Shown here: positions 1 through 8,295 of the stretch, piece by piece
Position numbering within the stretch: the first letter of the stretch is position 1
Layout of the letters: every line of letters begins with the position of its first letter
NCBI GenBank assembly: GCA_041568335.1
Contig: JBFFZZ010000044.1
Span: forward strand, 1-15,795
DNA: 15,795 nt
Direction: 5' to 3'
DNA from: WVWW01 sp041568335
Lineage (GTDB): Bacteria; Acidobacteriota; Polarisedimenticolia; Polarisedimenticolales; Polarisedimenticolaceae
Made by a program: the position numbers and the translations under genes
Notes under the pieces: model-generated
What the model was told of the DNA's origin: nothing
Databases searched by the model: none
Seen by the model: only the letters and a program-made list of their open reading frames with translations

Positions 1-277
1 CGGCCTCGACGGCGGCCGGGAGCTTGCCGCCCTTGCGCGCCAGGATCAAGCCGAGATCCAGCCGGTACGCCAGCACCGAGGCGACGCTGAAGCCCCGCGC
101 GTCGATTCCCGCCACGAGATCGATCTTCTCCCCGTGGTAGCGGTCGACCATCCGGTCCATCGCCGAGACGAAGGCCAGCGGATTACGAAACAGCGTCGTC
201 AGGTCCTTGTAGTTGACCCCCGGCTTGGGGAAATCGGGGACCTCACGGATCGTCTTTTTGAGCTCGCTGACCAGCAT
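1..277 (-). CDS. apt: Adenine phosphoribosyltransferase, 3' end cut by window edge
   Basis: Salvage enzyme that converts adenine and PRPP to AMP plus pyrophosphate in the cytoplasm. The 92 visible residues carry the family's N-terminal signature, PDFPKPGVNYKDLTTLF at residues 14-30. They continue into the substrate-binding region with AGIDARGF, where the family usually has G(I/L)ESRGF, and then GLILARKGGKLP. The C-terminal half with the PRPP-binding loop lies beyond the window. I chose ATG at 277 because GAAGGA lies 7 nt upstream. An in-frame GTG at 298 would add seven residues. The gene lies 77 bp downstream of the TPR lipoprotein gene on the same strand, with its own promoter in the gap, so it is probably not strictly part of that operon. 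The family call is firm. Confidence 0.93.
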   Translation of the reverse strand, partial: MLVSELKKTIREVPDFPKPGVNYKDLTTLFRNPLAFVSAMDRMVDRYHGEKIDLVAGIDARGFSVASVLAYRLDLGLILARKGGKLPAAVEA

Positions 278-321
278 CCAGGGATCCTTCGTTCGCACCG
301 GGGGCCGCCCCGGGCGCGCGG

Positions 322-351
322 ATTATAGAACCCCCACCGGGGAGGAGCCAA
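322..351 (-). promoter_or_regulatory. Probable sigma70 promoter of apt
   Basis: On the minus strand a perfect TATAAT (322-327) is preceded, after an 18-bp spacer, by TTGGCT (346-351). The -10 lies about 45 bp before the apt ATG. The promoter fills the short gap after the TPR gene stop. Seen by eye, not tested. Confidence 0.5.
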
Positions 352-354
352 AAA

Positions 355-1548
355 TCAGCCCCGGGACTCGCCGCGAAGCTGCCGCAGAAGGCGTTGGGCC
401 GGCCCGTAGTCGGGGGCGAGGCGAAGGACCTGTTCCAGTCCCTCGATCGCCCCGCCGCGGTCACCGAGCGCGAAACGGCAGCGCGCCAGGGCGAACCACC
501 AGCCGGGCTGCTCCCCGTCGAGCGCCAGCGCCGCCTCGTAGTGCGGCAGCGCCTCGCGCGGCCCGTGGCGGTCGAAGAGCAGGTGCGCGAGATCGAACCG
601 CGCCGCCGCCAGGGAGGGGTTGAGCTCGACGGCGCGCTCGAACGACGCGATCGCCTCGTCCGCCCGGCCGAGACCCCGGTAGGCGATGCCCAGCCAGTGC
701 TGGACGTTGGAGTCGCCCGGGTGGGTCTCGTCGGCGATCGCCAGGTCTTGAAGGGCGCCCGCGAAATCCCCCGCGCGGATCCTCCGCACCGCCCGCGCCA
801 GCGCCCGCGTGCCGCTGACGCCCCGTGCGACGACCTCCCGCTCGAAGACGGGGTCGGCCATCGCGCCGGCGCTGTCCCCGAGGCGCCGTGCCTCGGCGCT
901 CGCCTGCTTGGCGCCCGCGCCGTCGCCGATCCGGTTGCGGGCGCGCGCCAGCGCGGCCCAGGCCGAACCGTCGAGCGGGTCGATCTCCAGCGATCGAGCG
1001 AGCGCCGCGACGGCGGCCTCGGCCTCGCCGAGCGCGAGCAGCACCTGGCCCAGCCCGCGATGCGCCAGGGCGAGGTCGGCATCGAGATCGAGCGCCGCCC
1101 GGAACGCCTCCCGCGCCGCCGGCAAATCGCCGCGGCTCGACATCGCGTCCCCGAGTCGCACCTGCACCGCGGCGTAGTCGGGTCGCATCCGCGCCGCCAG
1201 CCCGAACAGCCGTCTCAGCTCGGCGCCGTCCGCGCCGGACACCTCCCGCGTGATCGCACGGAGGTAGACCCAGCGGAAGTCGTCCGGGTCGAGCCGATGG
1301 GCGCGCTCGAGACAGAGGTCCGCCTCGGCCAGCAACCGGTGCGCCTGATACGTCGCTCCGAGCGCACCCCACGCCTCGGCGGAGTGGGGCTCGGCGACGA
1401 CGCTCTTGCGCGTCTCGCGGAGCAGGTCGGCGACGCGCCGCTCCATGCCGTCGAGCGGCGGATCGGGGATCCGCGGGGGCGGCGTGTCGTCGCAGCCCGT
1501 GACGACGACGACCAGCGACAACGCCAAGCCGCGCACGACCCGGATCAC
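355..1548 (-). CDS. TPR-repeat lipoprotein
   Basis: A 397-residue exported lipoprotein. Residues 1-18 form a lipoprotein signal peptide ending VVTG, with the lipidated Cys at 19 followed by two Asp. In enterobacteria Asp after the Cys favours inner-membrane retention; whether that rule holds here is unknown. The rest is helical tetratricopeptide repeats, clearest around residues 56-89, 124-157, 158-191, 281-312, 313-346 and 347-380, with the usual W/LG/A/Y and EAI-F-A spacing. TPRs are protein-binding scaffolds and no catalytic domain is visible. The start is GTG, overlapping the stop of the upstream FG-GAP/UnbV gene as GTGA, so the two are probably translationally coupled and may act together. 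The exact role is unknown. Confidence 0.85.
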   Translation of the reverse strand: MIRVVRGLALSLVVVVTGCDDTPPPRIPDPPLDGMERRVADLLRETRKSVVAEPHSAEAWGALGATYQAHRLLAEADLCLERAHRLDPDDFRWVYLRAITREVSGADGAELRRLFGLAARMRPDYAAVQVRLGDAMSSRGDLPAAREAFRAALDLDADLALAHRGLGQVLLALGEAEAAVAALARSLEIDPLDGSAWAALARARNRIGDGAGAKQASAEARRLGDSAGAMADPVFEREVVARGVSGTRALARAVRRIRAGDFAGALQDLAIADETHPGDSNVQHWLGIAYRGLGRADEAIASFERAVELNPSLAAARFDLAHLLFDRHGPREALPHYEAALALDGEQPGWWFALARCRFALGDRGGAIEGLEQVLRLAPDYGPAQRLLRQLRGESRG

Positions 1549-3245
1549 GGCGCCCGCCCCTCCCCGCGTCGAACGAGGAGCCGCCGGTCGACGCCGTCGA
1601 CGTCGAACCGTTCCGTCGCCCCGCCGGGCCAGCGGACGACGAGACCCTGAACATCGGGATCCACGCCCAGCCCGAAGTGGGCCACGGCGTCGCTCGCGGA
1701 GAGGTAGCCGAAGCTGCGCGTGATCTCGCGCTCGATCGACGGCGTACCGATCAACCGCACGCGCGCGCCGATGGCATCGCGTCCGAGAGCCGGATCGATC
1801 GCACGCACCGCGAGCCAGCGCCCCTGGCGCGGTGCGATGTTGCGATAGAGCCGCGGCGCCGAGGCGAGGTTGGCCACGAGCAGGTCGACATCGCCGTCAG
1901 AATCGATGTCGCCGGCCGCCAGCGCACGCGAGATCTCGACGTCGCCGGGTAGCGTTCCCTCCGGCGCGAGCTCGAACCCTCCCCGTCCGTCGTTCAGGTA
2001 AAGCAGGTTGGGTTCGGCGTAGGCATCCCACGGCGCACCGAGGCTCGCACCGGCAAGCCGCTCGCCGCGCAGGACGCGACCGTTGGCGACGACGAGATCG
2101 AGGTCGCCGTCGAGCTCGAGATCCGCGGCGACGGTGCCGAAACCGGTGAACGGCAGGCTCGACGTCGCCAGCCCGCGCTGCCCCGTGGCGTCCTCGAACC
2201 CGACCGCCGCACCGAGGTTGTCGTAGAGCGTGTTGCTCTGCGCCGTCAGGTGCGTCACGAAGAGATCGGTGTCCGCGTCGTTGTCGAGGTCCGCGGCGAC
2301 CACCCCCATCCCCGACTCGGTGCGGCCTTCGAGGTTGTAGGCCGCCCCGCGCGCCAGGGCGTGGTCCTCGAACGTCCCGTCGGGTTGCTGGATCCACAGC
2401 TGGTTGGCGTCGAGATCGTTGGCCACGTAGAAGTCCGGCCGCTCGTCGTCGTCCAGCAGCGAGCAGACGACGCCCAGCCCCGCTCCCGTCACCCGGTCGA
2501 TCCCGGCCGCCGCGGTGACGTCCTCGAACGTCCCGTCGCCGCGGTTGCGGAGCAGCACGTCGACCGCGGGGGGAAACGCCTCGGGGCTGCAGTACTCCCT
2601 GCGTCCCGCGGGATCCGTACAGAACCGGCTGGGGTCGAAGACCACATACCTCGCGACGTACAGGTCGAGGTGGCCGTCGAGGTCGTAGTCGCAAGCCGCC
2701 ACCGACGTCGACCAGCCGTCCACGCCGATGCCCGCACCAACCGTCCAATCCTCGAAGCGGCCCTCGCCGCGATTGCGGAACAGCCGGTCGCGCCCGTAGT
2801 TGGCGACGTAGAGATCGAGGTCGCCGTCGTTGTCGAAATCGAGCATGGCGACGCCCATGCCGTAGCCGGGATCGCCGAGCTCCGCGCGCTCGGTGCCGTC
2901 GACGAATCTGCCGTCGGCCTGCTGCAGGTAGAGCCGGTTGCGCGGCGGGTCGGAACCGGGCACGCCGCCACGGGGATCGCGATTGCCGTTGGTCAGGTAG
3001 ATGTCCAGGTCGCCGTCGCCGTCGGCATCGAAGAGCGCCGCGCCTCCCCCGATGATCTCGGGCATCGCCCATTCGCCCGTCGTGCCCTGCTCGTAGAGGA
3101 AGTCGAGGCCCGATTCGGCGGCGATGTCGACGAACCACGGATCCGCCGTGCCGGCGGAGGCCGGGGCCCGATCGACCGGGGCGGGCGCGCACCCCGCGAG
3201 GAGCAGCCACGGTCCGAGGAAGACGAACGATCGAGATGGGCTCAC
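1545..3245 (-). CDS. CRTAC1-like FG-GAP/VCBS repeat lipoprotein with C-terminal UnbV (ASPIC) domain
   Basis: A 566-residue exported protein. Residues 1-18 are a signal peptide ending LLAG, with lipobox Cys19. At least seven FG-GAP/VCBS repeats with Asp-rich calcium loops follow, near residues 72-82, 135-146, 195-206, 263-273, 329-340, 375-386 and 446-457. They have the form D-x-D-x-D-G-D-x-D followed by a hydrophobic strand and predict a calcium-stabilised beta-propeller. Residues about 485-560 match the UnbV/ASPIC domain (GAR, SFGYLSASD, HFGLG, VVRWPGG). I chose GTG at 3245 because it gives an ideal lipoprotein signal and has GAGG 5 nt upstream; the open frame continues to 3446 without signal-like sequence. 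Such proteins commonly sit next to TPR proteins, as here. The substrate is unknown; a role in surface binding or adhesion is inference. Confidence 0.88.
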   Translation of the reverse strand: MSPSRSFVFLGPWLLLAGCAPAPVDRAPASAGTADPWFVDIAAESGLDFLYEQGTTGEWAMPEIIGGGAALFDADGDGDLDIYLTNGNRDPRGGVPGSDPPRNRLYLQQADGRFVDGTERAELGDPGYGMGVAMLDFDNDGDLDLYVANYGRDRLFRNRGEGRFEDWTVGAGIGVDGWSTSVAACDYDLDGHLDLYVARYVVFDPSRFCTDPAGRREYCSPEAFPPAVDVLLRNRGDGTFEDVTAAAGIDRVTGAGLGVVCSLLDDDERPDFYVANDLDANQLWIQQPDGTFEDHALARGAAYNLEGRTESGMGVVAADLDNDADTDLFVTHLTAQSNTLYDNLGAAVGFEDATGQRGLATSSLPFTGFGTVAADLELDGDLDLVVANGRVLRGERLAGASLGAPWDAYAEPNLLYLNDGRGGFELAPEGTLPGDVEISRALAAGDIDSDGDVDLLVANLASAPRLYRNIAPRQGRWLAVRAIDPALGRDAIGARVRLIGTPSIEREITRSFGYLSASDAVAHFGLGVDPDVQGLVVRWPGGATERFDVDGVDRRLLVRRGEGRAP

Positions 3246-3292
3246 GCGTGCCTCACGGGGCCCGGCGGAATCGGGCGAGAGGATTCTGCCCC

Positions 3293-3306
3293 AAGCCGGC
3301 CGGCTT
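3293..3306. repeat. 14-bp perfect palindrome upstream of the FG-GAP gene
   Basis: AAGCCGGCCGGCTT is self-complementary over all 14 bases and lies about 48 bp before the GTG of the FG-GAP lipoprotein gene, in the 167-bp gap after the peptidase gene. There is no T-tract on either side, so it is not a standard terminator. It could be an operator or a leader hairpin. The rest of the gap shows no gene and no convincing promoter. Confidence 0.4.
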
Positions 3307-3412
3307 TGCGACCCGCGACGCGCGAAGGCGGGAAGGTGCTCGTCTACCGGTTTCGTTTGTACGGGGGCGAGATGATCGCAGACAGCGTCGTCCATCGGAG
3401 TGAGGTGACGTT

Positions 3413-4951
3413 CTATTTGGACTTCGGCAACCACTCGGCCTGCCACGCATCGATGGCCCGGTCGATCTCGGAGCGAGCGACGCCGTTCAGCAGTGCGGGA
3501 AGCTCCCGCTTGAGGAAGACCGCCAGGTCGTCGCTGCCCAGCAGCTTGAAGCGGTACTCCTGATAGATCCGTCGCGCGAGCCGTAGAAAGAGGTCGAGCG
3601 ACCTCTCACGATCGTCGGGAACTCCGACGAGCCCCGCGATCGTCGCGCGCAGCGCGTGCAGCGCCGAGGCTCCCCTGCAATACGGGACGCCGTTGAAGAT
3701 CGCCATCGGATCCGTGTCCGCCGGGTTGTTCAGGACGCCCTGCTCGAGAGTCGCCCTTGTTTCTGCGGGCGCCGTCTCGATCAGACAGGAGGTGTTCTCC
3801 CCGTCCACGATCTCATGGTAGAGACCGGTGAAGTAGGTCGTGAATCCCTCGCTGATCCAGAAGTCCCCCCAATGCTTGATGTAGACCGTGTCGCCCCACC
3901 AGTGGTGCACCACCTCGTGCACCGTCGCCCCGGGCCCGGTCATGATGATCAGCGAGACGGCTTCCATGCTGAACGGATGCGGCGCCGTCACGAACCCGAG
4001 CTTCTCGTAGGGATACTCGCCGAGCAGCTTCGAGAAGAGGATCGCCGAGTCGACGCCGGACCGGCCCGCTCGCCGGAAGGCTTCCTTCTCCGGGAGGTTC
4101 GGTCTCAGGAAGTAGACGTAGGCGATCTTGGGCGTCTCGTTGGTGCACGCGACCGTCGCGCTCCCCGGAACGGCCGGGTCGTAGCAGTACTCTTGCTGGT
4201 CGATCTCGAACTTGCCGACCGAGATGTTGATCGCGTAGGTCGGGATGGGTGTGGGCTGGCTCCACCTGAAGACGCGGTAGCCCTCCGCGTTCACACCGGA
4301 GCCCTCTTCGTAGGTTCCCTCGACCAGATAGCCGTTCGCCGCCGCCTGACCCTCCTCCGGGACTTCGATCACGGCGTCGAAGGTCGCGATGTCGCCGGGA
4401 TGGTCGTTGCTCGGCAGCCAGAATCGCGCGTAGTAGGGCCAGTTGCGCGTCACGAAGATCGGATCGTCGTGAGCGTCACGGAACAGGATGCCCCGGTCGC
4501 CGTCCATCCCCGCGCCGTCGATCCGGTAGGCGAGATCGACGCGCACGACGGAGCCGGCGGCTCTTTCCTCGTTGAACGTCACCTTGAGAACGTCGCCCGT
4601 CAGCCCGAAGCGATCGTCCCCGTCCGTGCCGTCGACGATCTCGAACTCCGCCTCGGCACCGTCGACCACGGCCGCGGTGAAGGACATCCGCTCGTCGTCG
4701 ACGTGCAGACGGAGGTCCGTGCTGTCGGCAAGCAGCTCGACCTCGAGACCGACCCGCGCCGGAATCGACGTCTTGCCGAATCGGTCGAAGCGGAGCCGGA
4801 CTTCGTAGCTCTGCACGTCGATCTTGGTGTTGGGGAGGTGCGGCAGCTTGGCGTCGATCTCGACGTGATCGGGGTCGCGGGCACCGGTCCGGTCATCCGC
4901 GGGTGCGCAACCGAGGACGAGGAGCAAGCCGGCGGCGACGAGTCGTTTCAA
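3413..4951 (-). CDS. M1-family (gluzincin) zinc metallopeptidase lipoprotein
   Basis: A 512-residue exported peptidase. Residues 1-14 form a lipoprotein signal (VLG then Cys15). The catalytic zinc site is complete: HEVVH at 345-349 and the third ligand Glu368 in WISEGF, exactly HEXXH-X18-E. Tyr424 in YCRGASALH matches the catalytic YxKG tyrosine of M1 enzymes. The exopeptidase GAMEN motif is replaced by SMEAV at 328-332, so free N-terminal recognition may differ from classical aminopeptidases. An all-beta N-terminal domain (about 40-250) precedes the catalytic domain. The protein is shorter than typical M1 aminopeptidases and has little room for the large helical C-terminal domain. The start is TTG with a weak Shine-Dalgarno (GAGCTGAAG), supported by the signal peptide. 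It reads away from the Kelch gene. Confidence 0.87.
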   Translation of the reverse strand: MKRLVAAGLLLVLGCAPADDRTGARDPDHVEIDAKLPHLPNTKIDVQSYEVRLRFDRFGKTSIPARVGLEVELLADSTDLRLHVDDERMSFTAAVVDGAEAEFEIVDGTDGDDRFGLTGDVLKVTFNEERAAGSVVRVDLAYRIDGAGMDGDRGILFRDAHDDPIFVTRNWPYYARFWLPSNDHPGDIATFDAVIEVPEEGQAAANGYLVEGTYEEGSGVNAEGYRVFRWSQPTPIPTYAINISVGKFEIDQQEYCYDPAVPGSATVACTNETPKIAYVYFLRPNLPEKEAFRRAGRSGVDSAILFSKLLGEYPYEKLGFVTAPHPFSMEAVSLIIMTGPGATVHEVVHHWWGDTVYIKHWGDFWISEGFTTYFTGLYHEIVDGENTSCLIETAPAETRATLEQGVLNNPADTDPMAIFNGVPYCRGASALHALRATIAGLVGVPDDRERSLDLFLRLARRIYQEYRFKLLGSDDLAVFLKRELPALLNGVARSEIDRAIDAWQAEWLPKSK

Positions 4952-5041
4952 CTTCAGCTCGGCGGTTGATGGACACGAATCTGCGGATCCCGGCGGATCT
5001 CGCCGATTGTGACAGCATCCGGTCCGCGTACGGGGCGAGAA

Positions 5042-5071
5042 TTGACTGCGCTCGGTTCAGCGACGTATAAA
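5042..5071 (+). promoter_or_regulatory. Strong sigma70-type promoter of the Kelch gene
   Basis: TTGACT (5042-5047), an 18-bp spacer and TATAAA (5066-5071) lie 38 bp before the chosen ATG. Both boxes match consensus at 5 of 6 positions, which is striking in G+C-rich DNA. Confidence 0.7.
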
Positions 5072-5109
5072 AGGGCTCAAATCCCATGGGGGGTACCCGG
5101 GAGGACCAC

Positions 5110-7959
5110 ATGGGGCATCGCACGGTCACCCGACTTCTCACCATGATGGGCGTGTGGGTCTTCGCAGCGGCCGGGCTGCAGGCGGCCGCGCCGCGGGAGC
5201 CGCACCCGACCGAGCGAATCGATTGTCGCAGCGCCGTATGGCGCGTCTACCAGAGCCATCAGATCGGCGACACGCGCTCCTTCGAGGAAGCGGTGCCGCG
5301 GTCCTGGATCGAGGATCGGGTTCGCGAGGAACAGCGACAACAGGTCGCGCTCGAGCGGGAATTCGGCGTCGCGATCCGTGCCGCGGACCTCGAAGCCGAG
5401 CTGGATCGGATCGCGGCGGCGACCGCGATGCCGCAGCGGCTCGTGGAGCTCTACGGAGCCTTGGGCAACGATCCGTTGCTCGTCCACGAATGTCTCCTCA
5501 AGCCGGTCTGGGTCTCTCGCAAGCTGCGCGAGGCGTTCGCACGATCGGAGTCCATCCACGCGGCCGCACGACGGCGGATCGAAACCGTCCAGCTCGATCT
5601 GTTGCTGGGAAAGACACCCGCGGACTTCGACGGCGTCTCCGCGCTCGCGGACGCCGATCCCGGTGAGCTCGATGCGGGGTCTCCGCACGAGGTCGGGCCG
5701 ATCCTCGATCGCGGCGGCGCCTTCACGGTCGCGCGGCGCGATGCGCACGGGATCCGACGCTACAGCGTCACCAAGACGAGCTGGACCGCGTGGTGGCGGG
5801 ACCATGCGGAGACGTTCGACGAACGCGGAGCGCGTGCGGTGCCCGGTCTCGCGAGCCTCGCTCTGCCGGAGCCGGGTTCCGTTCGGGCGGGCCAGGAGGA
5901 AAGCGCCCACACTCGGACGCTGTTGCTGGGCTGGCGCAACGGGGCCCTCGCCGCTCCGCCCCCCGATGTCGCGCTGGGGGGACCGGGCATCTGGACCGGC
6001 AACGAGTGGATCGTCTGGGGTGCGATCAGCGGCGATCCCAGCTCCGCGATCCACGGCCGGCGTTACGACCCGACGCTCGACAGCTGGACGACGACGACCG
6101 CCTCGGGCGCACCGTTTGCGCGAGCCTACCCCGTCGCGGTCTGGGCCGGCACCCGGATGCTCGTCAGCGGGGGGTACACCTCCGGTCAGGGCAACGGCTG
6201 GAACCCGATCGGCAGCGGCGGCGCCTACGACCCGTTGCTGGACGCCTGGAGCCCCGTCGCCGTCGGGGGAACCGGGGCTCGCGCGGAGGCGATCTGGACC
6301 GGTCAAGAACTGATCTCGTTCGGGGGCACGCCTTGTGGCGACAAACAGGTTTGCCGCCATTGTTCGTCCGACACGAACCCGCTGGAGATCTACGATCCGG
6401 TCACCAACCTGTGGAGCGCACCCAACCCGCCCGGCGCGCCGCTCAGCCGTTTGGGACACACCGCCGTGTGGACCGGAACCGAGTTGATCGTCTGGGGCGG
6501 TCGCCGGGAGATCCTCGGCGCCCAGTCCTGCGAGGTCACGATGCTCGACTCGGGCGCGCGCTACGACCCCGTCGCGAACACCTGGACGCCGATGTCGACC
6601 GTGGGGGCGCCCTCCCCGCGGATGGGACACACCGCGGTCTGGACGGGCGACCGGATGATCGTCTGGGGCGGCCAGCCCGGCCCCACACACGACTTCTTCA
6701 CCGACGACTGGTCCGTGCCCGGCCTCGCCGACGGCGCCGCCTACGATCCGTCCACCGATACGTGGACACCGATCGCGTCGCTCGACGCGCCCGCGGGACG
6801 CATGATCCACGCGGCGGTCTGGACCGGCAGCGAGATGATCGTCTGGGGCGGCATGAGCGCCGGGGTCCCCGAATCGACCGGCGGGATCTACGATCCCGCG
6901 ACCGACCGCTGGGTCCAGCCGACCCCGCTCGAGGACGCGCCGCTCCTCGACGACCAGCTCTACGCCGCCTGGACCGGATCGAGCCTGCTGGTCTGGGATG
7001 CTTTGAACAGGGCCGGTGGCCGGCTGGCCCTGCTGGCCGGGGACGAGGACGGCGATTTCATCGGCGACGCGGCGGACAACTGCCCGCTGGTCGCGAACGT
7101 CTCCCAGGACGATCTCGACGCGGACGGCAGCGGGGATGCGTGCGACTGCGATCCCGGCGATCCGACCGACGGCGAGCCGCAGGCGGTCTCCCTGTCGCTC
7201 GCGCGCCCGGGCGGCGTGACCGAGCTGCAGTGGTCGGCCGTCCCCAAGGCCGACGGCTATTCCGTGACCCGCGGTCTGCTGTCGACGCTCGCCTTCGGTA
7301 CGTACGGCTCCTGTCTGGCGGAGGGCGTGGACGGAACGTCTCTACCCGACGCCACGCCGGTGACGGCCGGGGACGCCTTCGTCTACCTCGTGCAGGCGCA
7401 AAACCACGAGTGCGGTCTCGGCCTGCTGGCGTCCGACTCGCTCGTGCCGCGTCAAAACGGGGACGCCGGTGCCTGCATAGGCGTCGACGTCATCGACGTG
7501 GTTCCCGACTCGAGCACGCCGGTCGACGGCACCGTCTCGGGGACGCTCGTCGAGGTCGGCGGCTCCGACGATGCCCTGTTCGAGATCACCGAGATCATCA
7601 GCTCCGGCGGCAATCCTTCGTTGCGCTACTCCTTCCTGGAGCACCGCTGGACGATCCCCGTGGTCGCGGGAGGCAAGCTCAGCCTCCACGTCGAGGGCTT
7701 CCGTACGGACAGCGTCGACGGCGACACGTTCGTTTTCGAGTACTTCGACGGAGCGGTTTGGGTCGAGGTTCCGTTGGCTCCCCTGCCATTGAGCACGGCG
7801 TGCGGTTCGTTCGACTGCGATGTCGACTGGTCGGGACCGCTTCCGCCCACGCTGAACGGCAGCGTCACGTTCCGCGTCCGCGACTCGGACCGATCGCCGG
7901 GAGCCCAGGATCTCGACACGGTCTCGATCGATCATCTGTTCGTCCGGGTGATTCCGTGA
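5110..7959 (+). CDS. Large secreted seven-repeat Kelch protein with SurA-like N-terminus and TSP3-like segment
   Basis: A 949-residue exported protein. Residues 1-27 are a signal peptide ending LQA. Residues about 50-160 are a charged helical segment resembling the SurA N-terminal chaperone domain; no PPIase domain follows. From about residue 293 to 640 there are seven W-T/A-G...hhhWGG Kelch-type repeats, with core Trp codons near bases 5992, 6143, 6294, 6469, 6643, 6823 and 6970. Seven repeats suggest one closed beta-propeller. Residues about 644-690 form a thrombospondin type 3-like Asp/Cys segment (likely calcium binding). A fibronectin III-like stretch (about 690-785) follows, then a C-terminal beta domain (about 800-949) with EHRW and DTVSIDHLFVRV. 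I chose ATG 5110 (GGGAGG 5 nt upstream) over ATG 5086, which lacks a Shine-Dalgarno. The domain layout suggests a cell-surface or secreted binding protein; the function is unknown. Confidence 0.87.
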   Translation: MGHRTVTRLLTMMGVWVFAAAGLQAAAPREPHPTERIDCRSAVWRVYQSHQIGDTRSFEEAVPRSWIEDRVREEQRQQVALEREFGVAIRAADLEAELDRIAAATAMPQRLVELYGALGNDPLLVHECLLKPVWVSRKLREAFARSESIHAAARRRIETVQLDLLLGKTPADFDGVSALADADPGELDAGSPHEVGPILDRGGAFTVARRDAHGIRRYSVTKTSWTAWWRDHAETFDERGARAVPGLASLALPEPGSVRAGQEESAHTRTLLLGWRNGALAAPPPDVALGGPGIWTGNEWIVWGAISGDPSSAIHGRRYDPTLDSWTTTTASGAPFARAYPVAVWAGTRMLVSGGYTSGQGNGWNPIGSGGAYDPLLDAWSPVAVGGTGARAEAIWTGQELISFGGTPCGDKQVCRHCSSDTNPLEIYDPVTNLWSAPNPPGAPLSRLGHTAVWTGTELIVWGGRREILGAQSCEVTMLDSGARYDPVANTWTPMSTVGAPSPRMGHTAVWTGDRMIVWGGQPGPTHDFFTDDWSVPGLADGAAYDPSTDTWTPIASLDAPAGRMIHAAVWTGSEMIVWGGMSAGVPESTGGIYDPATDRWVQPTPLEDAPLLDDQLYAAWTGSSLLVWDALNRAGGRLALLAGDEDGDFIGDAADNCPLVANVSQDDLDADGSGDACDCDPGDPTDGEPQAVSLSLARPGGVTELQWSAVPKADGYSVTRGLLSTLAFGTYGSCLAEGVDGTSLPDATPVTAGDAFVYLVQAQNHECGLGLLASDSLVPRQNGDAGACIGVDVIDVVPDSSTPVDGTVSGTLVEVGGSDDALFEITEIISSGGNPSLRYSFLEHRWTIPVVAGGKLSLHVEGFRTDSVDGDTFVFEYFDGAVWVEVPLAPLPLSTACGSFDCDVDWSGPLPPTLNGSVTFRVRDSDRSPGAQDLDTVSIDHLFVRVIP

Positions 7960-7960
7960 G

Positions 7961-8088
<128 letters not shown>

Positions 8089-8295
8089 GCGAAGCGCGGA
8101 TACGCGTTTCCGTCCTGCAAAAACAAAGGACTTGGCTCGGGTACAGCACCAATGTTCACCTGGGACGTGGTGCGTGCCGTGAACGAAACCGGTGAGCTTT
8201 CTTGCCGGGAGTATAGTGGACCAACGGCTGGCCTCACCTTGAATAAACGCTTGGCCCGGGCCGCGCCAGCCCGGCCCGCGGGCACGGGGAGAGTC
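8089..8295. other. Leader region of the small exported-protein gene, no gene seen
   Basis: Together with repeat A this fills the gap between the Kelch and 166-residue genes. TATAGT at 8212-8217 is a possible -10 on the plus strand, but no good -35 precedes it. GGGCCG and CGGCCC form a 6-bp stem with an 8-base loop around 8256-8277, shortly before the start codon. The open frame running upstream through the tRNA fragment is not considered coding. Confidence 0.3.

Noticed and set aside
394..1650. Long plus-strand open frame opposite the TPR gene
   Set aside because: Arg/Pro/Ala-rich composition with no domain; it is the antisense of a TPR gene with clear repeats and a lipoprotein signal. High G+C produces such frames.
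3246..3446. N-terminal extension of the FG-GAP lipoprotein gene to 3446
   Set aside because: It would put the lipobox at residue 86 and overlap the peptidase gene's 3' end; GTG 3245 has a ribosome site and an ideal signal peptide.
2250..3563. 437-codon plus-strand open frame opposite the FG-GAP gene
   Set aside because: Low-complexity Val/Glu/Arg reading of the Asp-rich repeat codons on the opposite strand.
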